From contig NZ_JBDUUH010000001.1 in the NCBI RefSeq assembly GCF_039939195.1, positions 992,001 through 1,056,000 on the forward strand: 64,000 bases of DNA, in the 5' to 3' direction. The translations under genes were made by a program, and so were the position numbers. This stretch comes from Foliimonas ilicis (GTDB taxonomy: Bacteria; Pseudomonadota; Alphaproteobacteria; Rhizobiales; Rhizobiaceae). Under the pieces are notes generated by a model. It was not told the origin of the DNA and made no database searches. It saw only the letters and a program-made list of their open reading frames with translations. This document shows, one piece after another, positions 7,655-16,169 of the stretch (within the stretch, counting starts at the first letter, position 1; each line of letters opens with the position of its first letter).

Positions 7655-8821
7655 TCACACAAACGGCTTGCCGACTTCGAACTTTGCCGGAACCAGGCGG
7701 TTGAAATAGGCGAGGCCTTTTGCGGATAGCTTGTTTTCGTCCGCCAGCATGAAGTCGTCGGGCATGTGTTGCGTCTTGCCCGCGACGCTCGATAGCTCCA
7801 CGCGGCGGATGACTGTTTTCCCGCCATCATATTGAAGCGCGACCGAACCGCCGCCTTGCGCGGCGACTTCGACCGCGAAAGCACCTGCATCGAATGCTTC
7901 CTGCGCATCGGTGGCGTTGATGGTGCCGATGTTGCCGCGCGGCATGTAGCCCAGCGTATCGACGCGCGCGCGTTTGCCGGGAAGGCCGTCGCGCAGCATG
8001 TTTTCAAAAGCGAGGCCGAGATCGCCGCCGGAGAGTTTCACATTGCCGTGGGCGTCGCGCTCGAGCTTTTCTTCCGGCACGATATGCTCGACCAGCGAGC
8101 GGCCATCTTCTCCGCTGACGCCTTCGGACACCGCCACGATGCAGCGCTTGTGGCGATCGAGCGTCGCCTTCACGTCATCGATGAAGCGTGGAACCGAAAA
8201 GGCGCGTTCAGGCACGTAGATCAGATGCGGGCCGCTGTCCTCATCGATGCGCCATGAGGCGGCGGCGGCGGTCAAAAAGCCTGCGTGACGGCCCATGACG
8301 ATGCCGACATAGATGCCGGGCAGGGCGCGGAAATCGAGATCGACGCTCAGGAACGCTCCGGCCACAAAATCGGCTGCGGAAATGAAGCCCGGCGTGTGGT
8401 CGTTTTCGACCAGATCATTGTCGATCGTCTTTGGCGCATGCACGAAGGCCATTCCGCCGCCTGCGGCTTCCGTCAGGATTTGCTGCGTGCCTGATGTGTC
8501 ATTGCCGCCAATATAGATGAAGGCGTCTGCGCCGACTTTTTTGAGGCCCGAAAGTACGACTTCGCAATAGGCTACATCGGGCTTGTCGCGCGTGCTGCCC
8601 AGTGCTGCGCTCGGCGTGTTTGCGATCCGCATGAGCTGGTCTTCGGGAACGGCGCTGAGGTCAACAAAGTCGCCGTCGCGAATGCCGCGAACGCCGTGCC
8701 GTGCACCCAGAACCTTGGCTCCGGGATGATCCTTACGGATTTTGAGAACAGCGCCAGCAAGCGTCTGGTTTATGACGGCTGTCGGTCCGCCACCCTGGGC
8801 AATCACAAAGGTTCCAGCCAC
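7655..8821 (-). CDS. pfp: pyrophosphate-dependent 6-phosphofructokinase
   Basis: 388 residues, GTG start behind AGGAG. It is a PFK-A fold enzyme: the N-terminal GGGPTAVIN phosphate loop, GGND (105-108) and PKTIDND (130-136). Asp at the position of E. coli Gly104 and Lys at that of Gly124 are the diagnostic pair for PPi rather than ATP as phosphoryl donor. It would phosphorylate fructose 6-phosphate reversibly. Many Hyphomicrobiales lack ATP-PFK and use Entner-Doudoroff, so this enzyme may serve gluconeogenesis or pentose flux; the xylose genes nearby are compatible with that. It converges on the copper operon with a 2-bp gap. Confidence 0.88.
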   Translation of the reverse strand: MAGTFVIAQGGGPTAVINQTLAGAVLKIRKDHPGAKVLGARHGVRGIRDGDFVDLSAVPEDQLMRIANTPSAALGSTRDKPDVAYCEVVLSGLKKVGADAFIYIGGNDTSGTQQILTEAAGGGMAFVHAPKTIDNDLVENDHTPGFISAADFVAGAFLSVDLDFRALPGIYVGIVMGRHAGFLTAAAASWRIDEDSGPHLIYVPERAFSVPRFIDDVKATLDRHKRCIVAVSEGVSGEDGRSLVEHIVPEEKLERDAHGNVKLSGGDLGLAFENMLRDGLPGKRARVDTLGYMPRGNIGTINATDAQEAFDAGAFAVEVAAQGGGSVALQYDGGKTVIRRVELSSVAGKTQHMPDDFMLADENKLSAKGLAYFNRLVPAKFEVGKPFV

Positions 8822-8918
8822 GCTGCGCTCCTGTCATCAAGCAATCCGCGCATACATTCGCGCGGCTGCCCGACATGTGCAACGGGGTGGCGTGAGACGC
8901 AAGCGCCGAGGCGTCAGA

Positions 8919-9683
8919 TTATACGACGACGATGGGAGTCTTGCCGGAAACGCGGCTATAAAGATCAATCACGTCCTGATTGATCATGCGAACGCAGCCT
9001 GACGACATGGCTTGGCCGATCGTCCACCATTCGGGCGATCCGTGAACGCGGAACAGCGTGTCGCGGCCATCTTTGAAGATGTAGAGCGCGCGTGCGCCAA
9101 GCGGGTTTTCGAGGCCGCCCGGCATGCCGCCGCGAAACTTTTCGAGTTCCGGCTTGCGTACGATCATTTCGGCTGGCGGCGTCCAGACAGGCCACTTCTT
9201 GCCGTACTGGATGTTTGCACGGCCATTCCAGACGAATCCGTCCTTGCCGATGCCGACGCCGTAGCGAATTGCATCACCGCCGGGCTGCACCAGATAGAGA
9301 TGCCGCTCCTGCAAATGCACGACGATCGTGCCGGGTGCCTCGCCTGTCGGATCGACGACGATCTGGCGGCGGAATTTCGGATTGACCTTGGCGAAGGGAA
9401 TTTCCGGAAGCGTGTTTCCCTCATCGTTGAACGAGGCATACATCAGTTCCGGGTTGGTGACCTGTTTGTCGACGCTGATGCGCGGACGAATCGCGCCGGT
9501 CGACATCGTGTCCAGTTGCGGCATCTGGATCTGCAATGCGGACATGTCGACACTGCGCGAGCAGGCCGTTCCCATCAAGGCAGCGGAGCCTATGCCAAGC
9601 AATGCGGCGCGGCGTGTGAGCTGGGGGGATGGACGTTCTTCCGACCGGGATTTGGACACAGCACGATTCCACTCATTGAACAA
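8919..9683 (-). CDS. L,D-transpeptidase (YkuD), probable lipoprotein
   Basis: Up to 254 residues. The first in-frame start is TTG (9683), with an alternative GTG at 9659; neither has a convincing ribosome site. An RR-containing hydrophobic leader ends in a lipobox-like LMGTACS, suggesting a lipid-anchored or Tat-exported protein. The YkuD domain fills the C-terminal half, with HGSPEWW and the catalytic Cys in SSGCVRM near residue 230. It would form 3-3 peptidoglycan crosslinks or attach proteins to peptidoglycan in the periplasm. It is monocistronic; the neighbouring genes are unrelated. Confidence 0.88.
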   Translation of the reverse strand: MFNEWNRAVSKSRSEERPSPQLTRRAALLGIGSAALMGTACSRSVDMSALQIQMPQLDTMSTGAIRPRISVDKQVTNPELMYASFNDEGNTLPEIPFAKVNPKFRRQIVVDPTGEAPGTIVVHLQERHLYLVQPGGDAIRYGVGIGKDGFVWNGRANIQYGKKWPVWTPPAEMIVRKPELEKFRGGMPGGLENPLGARALYIFKDGRDTLFRVHGSPEWWTIGQAMSSGCVRMINQDVIDLYSRVSGKTPIVVV

Positions 9684-9914
9684 AACGCGCCGACGGGAAT
9701 GTCCTCCACAATCGGTTCTCCAGCATCTTCAACAATTATGGTTGATAAAGCGTGAATGATTAAAATCGTTTTTTATCAATGATTTGTTTGCCGTGGGAAA
9801 ACGTCTCATGTCTTCGTCACGACAAATGAAAAGATCGACACAGCATTACCCAGCTTCGGTCACAATCTGGGCATGACGCCCGCTTACCCATGTCGTCACT
9901 TGATGAGGGATAAG

Positions 9915-10037
9915 ATGCAGCATTCACTGAAAACCGACTTTGCTCTTTTCACGGCAGCCTTTCTGGCGGTCGCGTTGGTTCTTGGTGCGAATGCCGATTT
10001 TGCCGAGATTGTCGGCTTCTTCGTCAATCTGCGTTGA
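9915..10037 (+). CDS. small single-span membrane protein
   Basis: A 40-residue open frame starts at ATG 9915 behind GAGGGATAAG: MQHSLKTDFALFTAAFLAVA then a hydrophobic stretch and a charged/aromatic end NLR. It has one predicted membrane helix (about residues 9-26). It is not recognised as a family member. Position between divergent L,D-transpeptidase and LysE-family genes, and a reasonable ribosome site, support it modestly. It may be a bona fide small membrane protein. Confidence 0.45.
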   Translation: MQHSLKTDFALFTAAFLAVALVLGANADFAEIVGFFVNLR

Positions 10038-10118
10038 TCCCGGCAGGTTGAATTTCAAACTTTACAAGGGCTGAAAGTCAGCGCTTAGCTTGGCGGAATA
10101 ATCGCTGAGGAAGCTCGC

Positions 10119-10742
10119 ATGTCTTTCGAAACCTGGGCCGCTTTTGCCGCCGCATCCGCCGTGCTGCTCGTCATTCCGGGGCCGACGATCCTGCTCGTTG
10201 TTTCCTATGCACTCGGCCAGGGCTGGCGAACCGCCTTGCCGATGGCCGTTGGCGTGGCGCTCGGCGATTTCACGGCAATGACCCTGTCGATGCTCGGCAT
10301 CGGCGCGCTTCTCGCAACATCGGCGACTGTCTTCACCATCGTCAAATGGGCGGGTGCTGCCTATCTGATCTATCTTGGAATAAAGCTGTTTCGCGCAGGC
10401 GGTACGCTGAATGCGGAACCCAGAACCAAGGCCGTCTCGGCAGTAAAGATGGCGGCGCATGCGTGGCTCGTCACGGCGCTCAATCCGAAAAGCATCACCT
10501 TCTTCGTGGCCTTCTTGCCGCAATTCATCAACAGGCATGGCGATTTCCTGACCCAGATGATCGTGTTCCAGGCGACGTTCCTTTTCCTCGCCTTCGCCAA
10601 TGCCTTCGGCTACGCGCTGGTCGCATCGCGGGCACGCAGGCTGGTGAACAGCCCTCGTGCGCTTGGGCTCTTCAACAAGGCAGGCGGAACGCTGCTCGTA
10701 GGAGCCGGGATCGCGACTGCGACGGTTCGCTCCGGGAATTGA
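10119..10742 (+). CDS. LysE/RhtB family amino-acid exporter
   Basis: 207 residues with about six hydrophobic segments. The family motif PGPTILLVVSYALGQGWR (about residues 20-37) with the invariant PGP and following Gly-rich turn places it in the LysE/RhtB superfamily. An ALNPKSITFFVAFLPQF segment (about 125-141) is the second conserved block. It would export amino acids or derivatives across the inner membrane; the substrate is unknown. Start chosen at the ATG after GAGGAAGCTCGC. No LysG-type regulator is adjacent. Confidence 0.88.
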   Translation: MSFETWAAFAAASAVLLVIPGPTILLVVSYALGQGWRTALPMAVGVALGDFTAMTLSMLGIGALLATSATVFTIVKWAGAAYLIYLGIKLFRAGGTLNAEPRTKAVSAVKMAAHAWLVTALNPKSITFFVAFLPQFINRHGDFLTQMIVFQATFLFLAFANAFGYALVASRARRLVNSPRALGLFNKAGGTLLVGAGIATATVRSGN

Positions 10743-10864
10743 CCTCAAAACACCTCAGGCCGAATGATTTTTTACGAGATTCGAAAAAAATCTGCCTGAA
10801 GGTCCGATTCAGGCATTTTCATGTGCGCTTTTTTTGATATGAATCTCGCGGTTCGGGAGGAGGC

Positions 10865-10891
10865 GCTGTCGAAAACACACGTTTTCGCAGC
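10865..10891. promoter_or_regulatory. inverted repeat upstream of xylB
   Basis: CGAAAAC-acac-GTTTTCG (10870-10887) is flanked by further pairing (GCTG / CAGC), giving a near-perfect palindrome 63 bp before the xylB start. No T tract follows, so it is more likely an operator, for example for a LacI-type XylR encoded elsewhere, than a terminator. Confidence 0.45.
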
Positions 10892-10953
10892 GTAAAAATG
10901 CAATATTTCGGTCGAAACGGGTCAGAATTCCCGCTCTTCCGGGGAGGAATGCG

Positions 10954-12408
10954 ATGTATCTTGGCCTAGATCTCGGCACATCGGGCGTCAAAGCCCTGCT
11001 TATCGACCAGTCGCAAACCGTCATCGCGTCGGCAAACGCCTCGCTCGACGTTTCGCGACCGCATCATGGTTGGTCGGAGCAAGACCCGGCGAGCTGGATC
11101 AAAGCGACCGAAGACGCGATTGCGGCGCTGAAGCTTTCGCATCCCAAAGAATTGGCAGCCGTGAAAGGCATCGGGCTTTCCGGTCAGATGCATGGCGCGA
11201 CGCTTCTGGGGCCTTCCGATGAGGTGCTGCGTCCCTGCATTCTCTGGAACGATACGCGCAGCTATGCCGAGGCAGCGAAACTCGATGCCGATCCGCGCTT
11301 TCGCAAGATCACTGGCAATATCGTGTTTCCCGGTTTCACCGCGCCAAAGCTCGCATGGGTCAAAAACAACGAACCGAAGATTTTTGCGCAAGTCGAGAAA
11401 GTGCTTCTGCCGAAGGACTATCTGCGGCTCTGGCTGACGGGCGAACATTTCTCGGAAATGTCGGATGCAGCCGGAACGGCTTGGCTGGACGTCGAGAAAA
11501 GGCGCTGGTCGCCGGAGCTTCTCGAAGCGACCTTTCTCGATGAAAGCCACATGCCTGCACTCGTGGAAGGCAGCGAAAAGGCAGGCACTTTGCGCGGTGC
11601 GCTCTCGGCGCGCTGGGGCATGGCCTCGAATGTCGTAATTGCCGGTGGTGCTGGTGATAACGCTGCTTCGGCCTGTGGCATGGGCACGGTGCAGCCGGGT
11701 CATGCCTTTGTTTCGCTTGGCACATCGGGCGTTATCTTTGCCGCGAACGGTTCTTATCTTCCGAACCCCGAAAGTGCGGTTCATACATTCTGCCACGCTT
11801 TGCCGAACACATGGCATCAGATGGGCGTTATCCTGTCGGCAACGGATTCACTCAACTGGATTGCGTCGATCACTGGCAAGAAGGCGGGCGAACTGACGGC
11901 GGCTCTCGGCGATACGCTGAAAGAGCCGACCGCCGTAACCTTCCTGCCCTATCTTTCGGGCGAACGCACACCGCACAACGACGCGGTCATTCGCGGATCG
12001 TTTACCGGGCTGGCGCATGAAACGGATCAGGCAGCCCTGACACAAGCCGTGCTGGAAGGCGTGTCCTTCGCCTTCCGCGATTGCCTCGAAGCGCTTCATG
12101 CAGCAGGAACCGAGGTTCCGCGCGTGACCGCAATCGGTGGTGGTTCGCGCTCGCGCTACTGGCTGAAATCCATCGCCACGGCGCTCGATTTAGCCGTCGA
12201 TGTGCCGGCGGAAGGCGATTTCGGCGCCGCATTCGGTGCTGCGCGCCTCGGCCTGATCGCGGCGGAAGGTGCCGACCCGTTCGCCATCTGCACGCCGCCC
12301 CAAATTGCAGAAACAATCGAGCCCGAGCGGGCTCTAACCTCGGCCTATGCCGACGCATATGCGCGCTACCGCGCCACCTATCCCGCCATAAAAGGAGTTT
12401 CATCGTGA
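10954..12408 (+). CDS. xylB: xylulokinase
   Basis: 484 residues, FGGY carbohydrate-kinase family. The N-terminal phosphate loop GLDLGTSGVKALL, the substrate-side GLSGQMHGATLLG, and the C-terminal AIGGGSRSRYW and FGAAFGAARLG segments match bacterial XylB closely. It phosphorylates D-xylulose to xylulose 5-phosphate with ATP. Start at the ATG after GGGGAGG. Its TGA overlaps the GTG start of xylA (GTGA), so the two are coupled. The family-usual length supports a complete gene. Confidence 0.95.
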   Translation: MYLGLDLGTSGVKALLIDQSQTVIASANASLDVSRPHHGWSEQDPASWIKATEDAIAALKLSHPKELAAVKGIGLSGQMHGATLLGPSDEVLRPCILWNDTRSYAEAAKLDADPRFRKITGNIVFPGFTAPKLAWVKNNEPKIFAQVEKVLLPKDYLRLWLTGEHFSEMSDAAGTAWLDVEKRRWSPELLEATFLDESHMPALVEGSEKAGTLRGALSARWGMASNVVIAGGAGDNAASACGMGTVQPGHAFVSLGTSGVIFAANGSYLPNPESAVHTFCHALPNTWHQMGVILSATDSLNWIASITGKKAGELTAALGDTLKEPTAVTFLPYLSGERTPHNDAVIRGSFTGLAHETDQAALTQAVLEGVSFAFRDCLEALHAAGTEVPRVTAIGGGSRSRYWLKSIATALDLAVDVPAEGDFGAAFGAARLGLIAAEGADPFAICTPPQIAETIEPERALTSAYADAYARYRATYPAIKGVSS

Positions 12409-13730
12409 GCACAGGTTTCTTCGGCGATATCAAGAAGATCAAATATGAAGGCCCGGATTCGACCAATCCGCTGGCTTATCGTCATTACAATCCAGACGAA
12501 GTGGTTGCGGGCAAGCGGATGGAAGATCATCTGCGCTTTGCGGTCGCCTATTGGCACACCTTCACCTGGCCGGGCGGCGATCCGTTCGGCGGCCAGACGT
12601 TCGAGCGTCCATGGTTCGCCAATCCGGGCGAACTGGATACGATGAAGCTCGCCAAGGTGAAGGCGGACGTCGCGTTCGAACTTTTCTCCATTCTCGGCGC
12701 ACCCTATTTCTGCTTCCACGATGCAGATGTGCGTCCCGAAGGCGCGACTTTCTCCGAAAGTGCGGCAAATCTCGACGAAATCGCGGATTATTTCGCGAAG
12801 AAAATGGATGAAACCGGCGTCAAGCTGCTCTGGGGCACGGCAAATCTGTTCTCCAACCGCCGCTTCATGTCGGGCGGCGCGACCAACCCGGATCCGGATG
12901 TCTTTGCTTATGCCGCCGCAACGGTGAAGCATTGCATCGACGTGACAAAGCGTCTTGGCGGCGAGAACTACGTTCTTTGGGGTGGCCGCGAAGGCTACGA
13001 GACGCTTCTCAACACCGATCTCGGCAGCGAACTCGACCAGCTTGGCCGCTTCCTCAATCTCGTCGTCGAGTACAAGCACAAGATCGGTTACAAGGGCACG
13101 ATCCTGATCGAGCCGAAGCCGCAGGAGCCGACCAAGCATCAGTATGATTATGATGTTGCGACGGTCTATGGCTTCCTGAAGAAGTACGGCCTCGAAAACG
13201 AAGTGAAGCTCAATATCGAGCAGGGCCATGCGATCCTCGCCGGTCACTCCTTCGAGCACGAGCTGGCGCTGGCAAATGCGCTGGGCATTTTCGGTTCGAT
13301 CGATATGAACCGCAACGACTACCAGTCCGGCTGGGATACCGACCAGTTCCCGAACAATGTGCCGGAAATGGCGCTGGCCTATTATCAGGTTCTGCAGGCC
13401 GGTGGCTTCACGACCGGCGGCACCAATTTCGACGCCAAGCTGCGTCGTCAATCGCTCGATGCGGAAGATCTGCTGATCGGCCATGTCGGCGGCATGGATG
13501 CCTGCGCGCGTGGCCTGAAGGCGGCTGCGAAAATGGTCGAAGACAAGGCGCTTTCGAAGCCGCTCGCGGACCGCTACGCAGGCTGGAAGTCTGCAGAGGC
13601 GCAGGCCATGCTTTCGGGGAAGCGTTCGCTGGAAGAAATCGCGGCGCGCGTGGTCAAGGACAAGATCGAGCCGCAGCCAAAATCCGGCAAGCAGGAACTG
13701 CTAGAGAACGTAGTGAACCGCTACGTCTAA
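12405..13730 (+). CDS. xylA: xylose isomerase
   Basis: 441 residues. The start is the GTG at 12405 (STGFFGDIKKIKYEG follows) behind AAAGGAG; the open frame extends further upstream but only as a shadow of xylB. Catalytic FCFHDADVRPEG with the ring-opening His and VLWGGREGYETLLNTD are visible, as are the metal-binding Glu/Asp clusters (LIEPKPQEPTKHQYD). It interconverts D-xylose and D-xylulose in the cytoplasm. The gene order is B then A. No xylose transporter or XylR gene is adjacent in this window. Confidence 0.96.
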   Translation: MSTGFFGDIKKIKYEGPDSTNPLAYRHYNPDEVVAGKRMEDHLRFAVAYWHTFTWPGGDPFGGQTFERPWFANPGELDTMKLAKVKADVAFELFSILGAPYFCFHDADVRPEGATFSESAANLDEIADYFAKKMDETGVKLLWGTANLFSNRRFMSGGATNPDPDVFAYAAATVKHCIDVTKRLGGENYVLWGGREGYETLLNTDLGSELDQLGRFLNLVVEYKHKIGYKGTILIEPKPQEPTKHQYDYDVATVYGFLKKYGLENEVKLNIEQGHAILAGHSFEHELALANALGIFGSIDMNRNDYQSGWDTDQFPNNVPEMALAYYQVLQAGGFTTGGTNFDAKLRRQSLDAEDLLIGHVGGMDACARGLKAAAKMVEDKALSKPLADRYAGWKSAEAQAMLSGKRSLEEIAARVVKDKIEPQPKSGKQELLENVVNRYV

Positions 13731-13779
13731 AAATGCCGTGTGTCTAAGTCATTGATTTGACGACCACGAAAAAATCACG

Positions 13780-13823
13780 AATGGCGGCCGCGAAGGCAAA
13801 AAATTTCGCGCGCCGCCATTTTT
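13780..13823 (+). terminator. terminator of xylBA
   Basis: AATGGCGGC (13780-13788) pairs with GCCGCCATT (13812-13820), with an inner CGCGAA/TTCGCG stem, ending in a T run at 13819-13823. It lies 50 bp after the xylA stop. Confidence 0.75.
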
Positions 13824-13901
13824 GCGACTCGGCTGTACCTTCAATTTGCCTCCGTCACTCGTGATTATAGGGGCATGAACAGGACAGCGAGGACAACGCC
13901 C

Positions 13902-14111
13902 ATGACCAATACGTTGGACCGTGAAGTCGAGATACTTCTGGGGGAAAAATCCTCCGCCTCGATCGTCGATACATTGCTGGGAAATTTTGGTCTTCCGGCT
14001 GAAAATGCTCGCGACGATTCCTGGAGCAGGGTCGTAAGCGGAAGGCTGGAATCCATGCTTGCCTCCCAGATGCGGCAGAAAATCGAGTTGGCATCGAAAC
14101 GCGCTGCCTGA
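13902..14111 (+). CDS. 69-residue protein, paralogue of the one at 14857-15066
   Basis: A small helical protein of unknown function. I chose the ATG at 13902 over the upstream ATG at 13875 because it gives exactly 69 residues, aligns end to end with the 14857 protein and has the same GAGGAC leader 9-10 nt ahead. Shared positions include (D/E)(R/K)E(V/I)E(I/V)LL, AS(I/F)VD(T/S)LL, W-R-(V/I)-S-RLE--LA-Q-R and a terminal AA. There is no signal peptide or membrane helix. The two copies flank a GNAT acetyltransferase, suggesting a duplication or functional trio. No family is recognised. Confidence 0.7.
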   Translation: MTNTLDREVEILLGEKSSASIVDTLLGNFGLPAENARDDSWSRVVSGRLESMLASQMRQKIELASKRAA

Positions 14112-14229
14112 GGCACAGACAGAGAAATAGCCCGCTTTTTCCGAAGCCTGTTAAAGTGCTAGATGGACTTTGCGTCGATTGGGGCGCTTGGCGATCTAGA
14201 GACCGCCAAGGCAGAGGCTTTGGGAACGA

Positions 14230-14703
14230 ATGGGCGAAATAGTCGTGCGCCGCGCGAGGCCGGATGATCAGCCGGCTCTCAAAGATTTGTTGCAGAACAC
14301 ATTCGAGAAAACGTGGCTGCCGCAGATAACGCCGGCAGCGGCGCAGCGCTATGTCCAGTCGGACATTGGTGGCCGCTATGTGGATGAGCACGGCCAGGAT
14401 TTTGTCGTCGCCGAAATAGACGGAAACATTGCCGGGCTTATTCATTGGCGGCAAGATTTCGTCGAAGCCGTGCATGTCTCGACGAAATATCAAGGGTGCG
14501 GCATTGGCCGCCGCCTGCTCGACCACGCGGAAACGATGATCCGCGATGCCGGTTTTCGCCAAATGCGGCTGGAGACGGATACGTTCAACGAACAGGCGCA
14601 AGCCGTCTACAAATCGCTCGGATATGAAGAGAAAGACCGCTATCCCGACGATGAATGGGACAGCGGTTTTACCACCGTGCTTTTTGTCAAGCGGCTTGCC
14701 TGA
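14230..14703 (+). CDS. GNAT family N-acetyltransferase
   Basis: 157 residues. The N-terminal VRRARPDDQPAL, the central beta strand FVVAEIDGNIAGLIHW, and the acetyl-CoA-binding motif A as VSTKYQGCGIGRRLLDHAE (about residues 80-98, Q-x-x-GxGxxLL type) are all present. The C-terminus (NEQAQAVYKSLGYEEKDR) is the typical motif B region. The acetyl acceptor is unknown. It lies between two paralogous 69-residue proteins in the same orientation, which could be substrates or partners, but nothing in the sequence proves that. Confidence 0.9.
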   Translation: MGEIVVRRARPDDQPALKDLLQNTFEKTWLPQITPAAAQRYVQSDIGGRYVDEHGQDFVVAEIDGNIAGLIHWRQDFVEAVHVSTKYQGCGIGRRLLDHAETMIRDAGFRQMRLETDTFNEQAQAVYKSLGYEEKDRYPDDEWDSGFTTVLFVKRLA

Positions 14704-14856
14704 ATCCCGATTCAAAAACGCGCATCTACGACACGGTCAATGCAACAAAGAGTGACCGATTCCGCCTCATCAAGACCTCGTACCGGCCTTCAAGAAGCCG
14801 TCACGTGCTTCCTATATATGGCTTCCAGAACAGGTCAGGATAGGAGGACGGACGAC

Positions 14857-15066
14857 ATGAACTCCGAGTCCGAGAAGGAAATCGAAGTGCTGCTTTCGCG
14901 TCGCGAAGGCGCTTCTTTTGTGGACAGCCTGCTGGCTCTGCCGGGTCAGGTATCGGCGGACAAAAGTTCGAATGAATGGGACCGTGCGATCAGCAGCAGG
15001 CTGGAAGCTGCGCTGGCGAAACAATTGCGTTCGCTCATCGACAAGGACGCGCGCAACGCGGCCTGA
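14857..15066 (+). CDS. 69-residue protein, paralogue of the one at 13902-14111
   Basis: Starts at ATG 14857 behind AGGAGGACGGACGAC and ends 7 bp before the convergent regulator gene. It is the same length as the 13902 protein and colinear with it over the whole chain. The untranslated leaders also resemble each other (GAACAGG-CAG followed by GAGGAC), so the duplicated unit includes the translation signal. The chain is charged and helical, with no cysteine and no obvious catalytic residues. Function unknown. Confidence 0.7.
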   Translation: MNSESEKEIEVLLSRREGASFVDSLLALPGQVSADKSSNEWDRAISSRLEAALAKQLRSLIDKDARNAA

Positions 15067-15073
15067 TCACGCT

Positions 15074-16054
15074 TTAACGGCGGCGCAAATCCGCCGCCGT
15101 TTGGCCGAATGCGCGTGAAAACGCTCTGGAAAAAACGCTGCCGCTTGAAAAGCCCGTACGCTCTGCGATGTCTGCCATCGCAAGACGCGTATCCAGAACG
15201 AGCCGCCGTGCCGCATTGAGGCGCAGGCGTAGGAAATAAGCTCCCGGCGTCTCCCCTATCGATGTACCGAAAATCGCTTCCAGCGTTCTGGGAGTCACGC
15301 CGACATTTTTCGCGATATTTGCAGTCCTCATTGGCCGGTCGATATGGGCCTCCATGAGGCGGATCGCCTGCGCGATGCGCGCATCGTAGCCGTCGAGCCG
15401 ACCGAGAGAGACGAGCGGCTGCGCGTCCGTTGCCGCTCGCGCCTGATCGTAAATGAAGACGCTGGCGACATCGAGCGCGACCGCCATGCCGAGGCGCGAG
15501 CGTACCAGATGCAGCATGAGATCGAAGGTGGGCGATGCGCCGCCCGCCGTGAAGATCGGCCCGTCGATGACGTACCGGTCCGGCCGCACGTCCGCCTCCG
15601 GGAATGCCGTGCTGAAATCCTCCATGTCTTCCCAGTGGGTGGTGGCTGCGCGGCCCGACAGCAGGCCCGCGCGACCGAGCAGCCATGTTCCAGCCTCGAT
15701 GCCGCCGACAGCGCGCGCCTGACGCGCCGTGCGGCGCAAACCGGCGAGCAATGCAGGGGTGGCCTGCGTGCGCGTTCCGAACCCGCCGATGATTGCCAGA
15801 ACATCGGTTTTCTCGTCGGGATCGAAGCGACTGGCAGCGGCAATCGGCAGGCCGGATGTTGTGGAAATTGATTGCCCGTCTACCGAAACGATCTTCCAGT
15901 CGAACAGGACCTCGCCAGCGATGCGGTTTGCCGCGCGAAGCGGGTCGACGGTTGACGCGACGCACATGATCGAGCAGCCGGAATAGACGAGAAGCGTCAG
16001 TTTCAGCGGCGTGCGCTCTGGAAAAAAGATTGATGAAGCTTCGCTTTTTGCCAT
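15074..16054 (-). CDS. GATase1-like AraC regulator, CdhR/GlxA type
   Basis: 326 residues from the ATG at 16052-16054; the open frame continues upstream through the divergent promoter, so longer starts were rejected. The N-terminal DJ-1/PfpI domain (KLTLLVYSGCSIMC...) has a GIEAGTWLL nucleophile elbow without the catalytic Cys, so it is a ligand sensor. The C-terminal AraC HTH (about 225-320) includes TPRTLEAIFG and ADIAERTGFSSGSVFSRAF. CdhR of Pseudomonas, with this architecture, activates carnitine catabolism. It diverges from dehydrocarnitine-cleavage and carnitine dehydrogenase genes across 115 bp, so carnitine sensing is likely. Confidence 0.88.
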   Translation of the reverse strand: MAKSEASSIFFPERTPLKLTLLVYSGCSIMCVASTVDPLRAANRIAGEVLFDWKIVSVDGQSISTTSGLPIAAASRFDPDEKTDVLAIIGGFGTRTQATPALLAGLRRTARQARAVGGIEAGTWLLGRAGLLSGRAATTHWEDMEDFSTAFPEADVRPDRYVIDGPIFTAGGASPTFDLMLHLVRSRLGMAVALDVASVFIYDQARAATDAQPLVSLGRLDGYDARIAQAIRLMEAHIDRPMRTANIAKNVGVTPRTLEAIFGTSIGETPGAYFLRLRLNAARRLVLDTRLAMADIAERTGFSSGSVFSRAFSRAFGQTAADLRRR

Positions 16055-16169
16055 TACTATTTCGTAAAACGCAAAACATATCTTTGCAACTGCGGCATGA
16101 TCCATCGAAACGGCGTCGCGGCATCGGATTTGTTTCCGGCAGCCGCGCCAAATCACAGGAGGAGTTTCG

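Noticed and set aside
9742..9779. TTGATAAA / TTTATCAA inverted pair as a terminator or operator
   Set aside because: Arms are short and AT-only with a 22-bp spacer, and no T tract or gene end is correctly placed; chance in AT-rich spacer is likely.
12378..13484. 368-codon minus-strand frame
   Set aside because: Antisense to xylA, which has full catalytic motifs.
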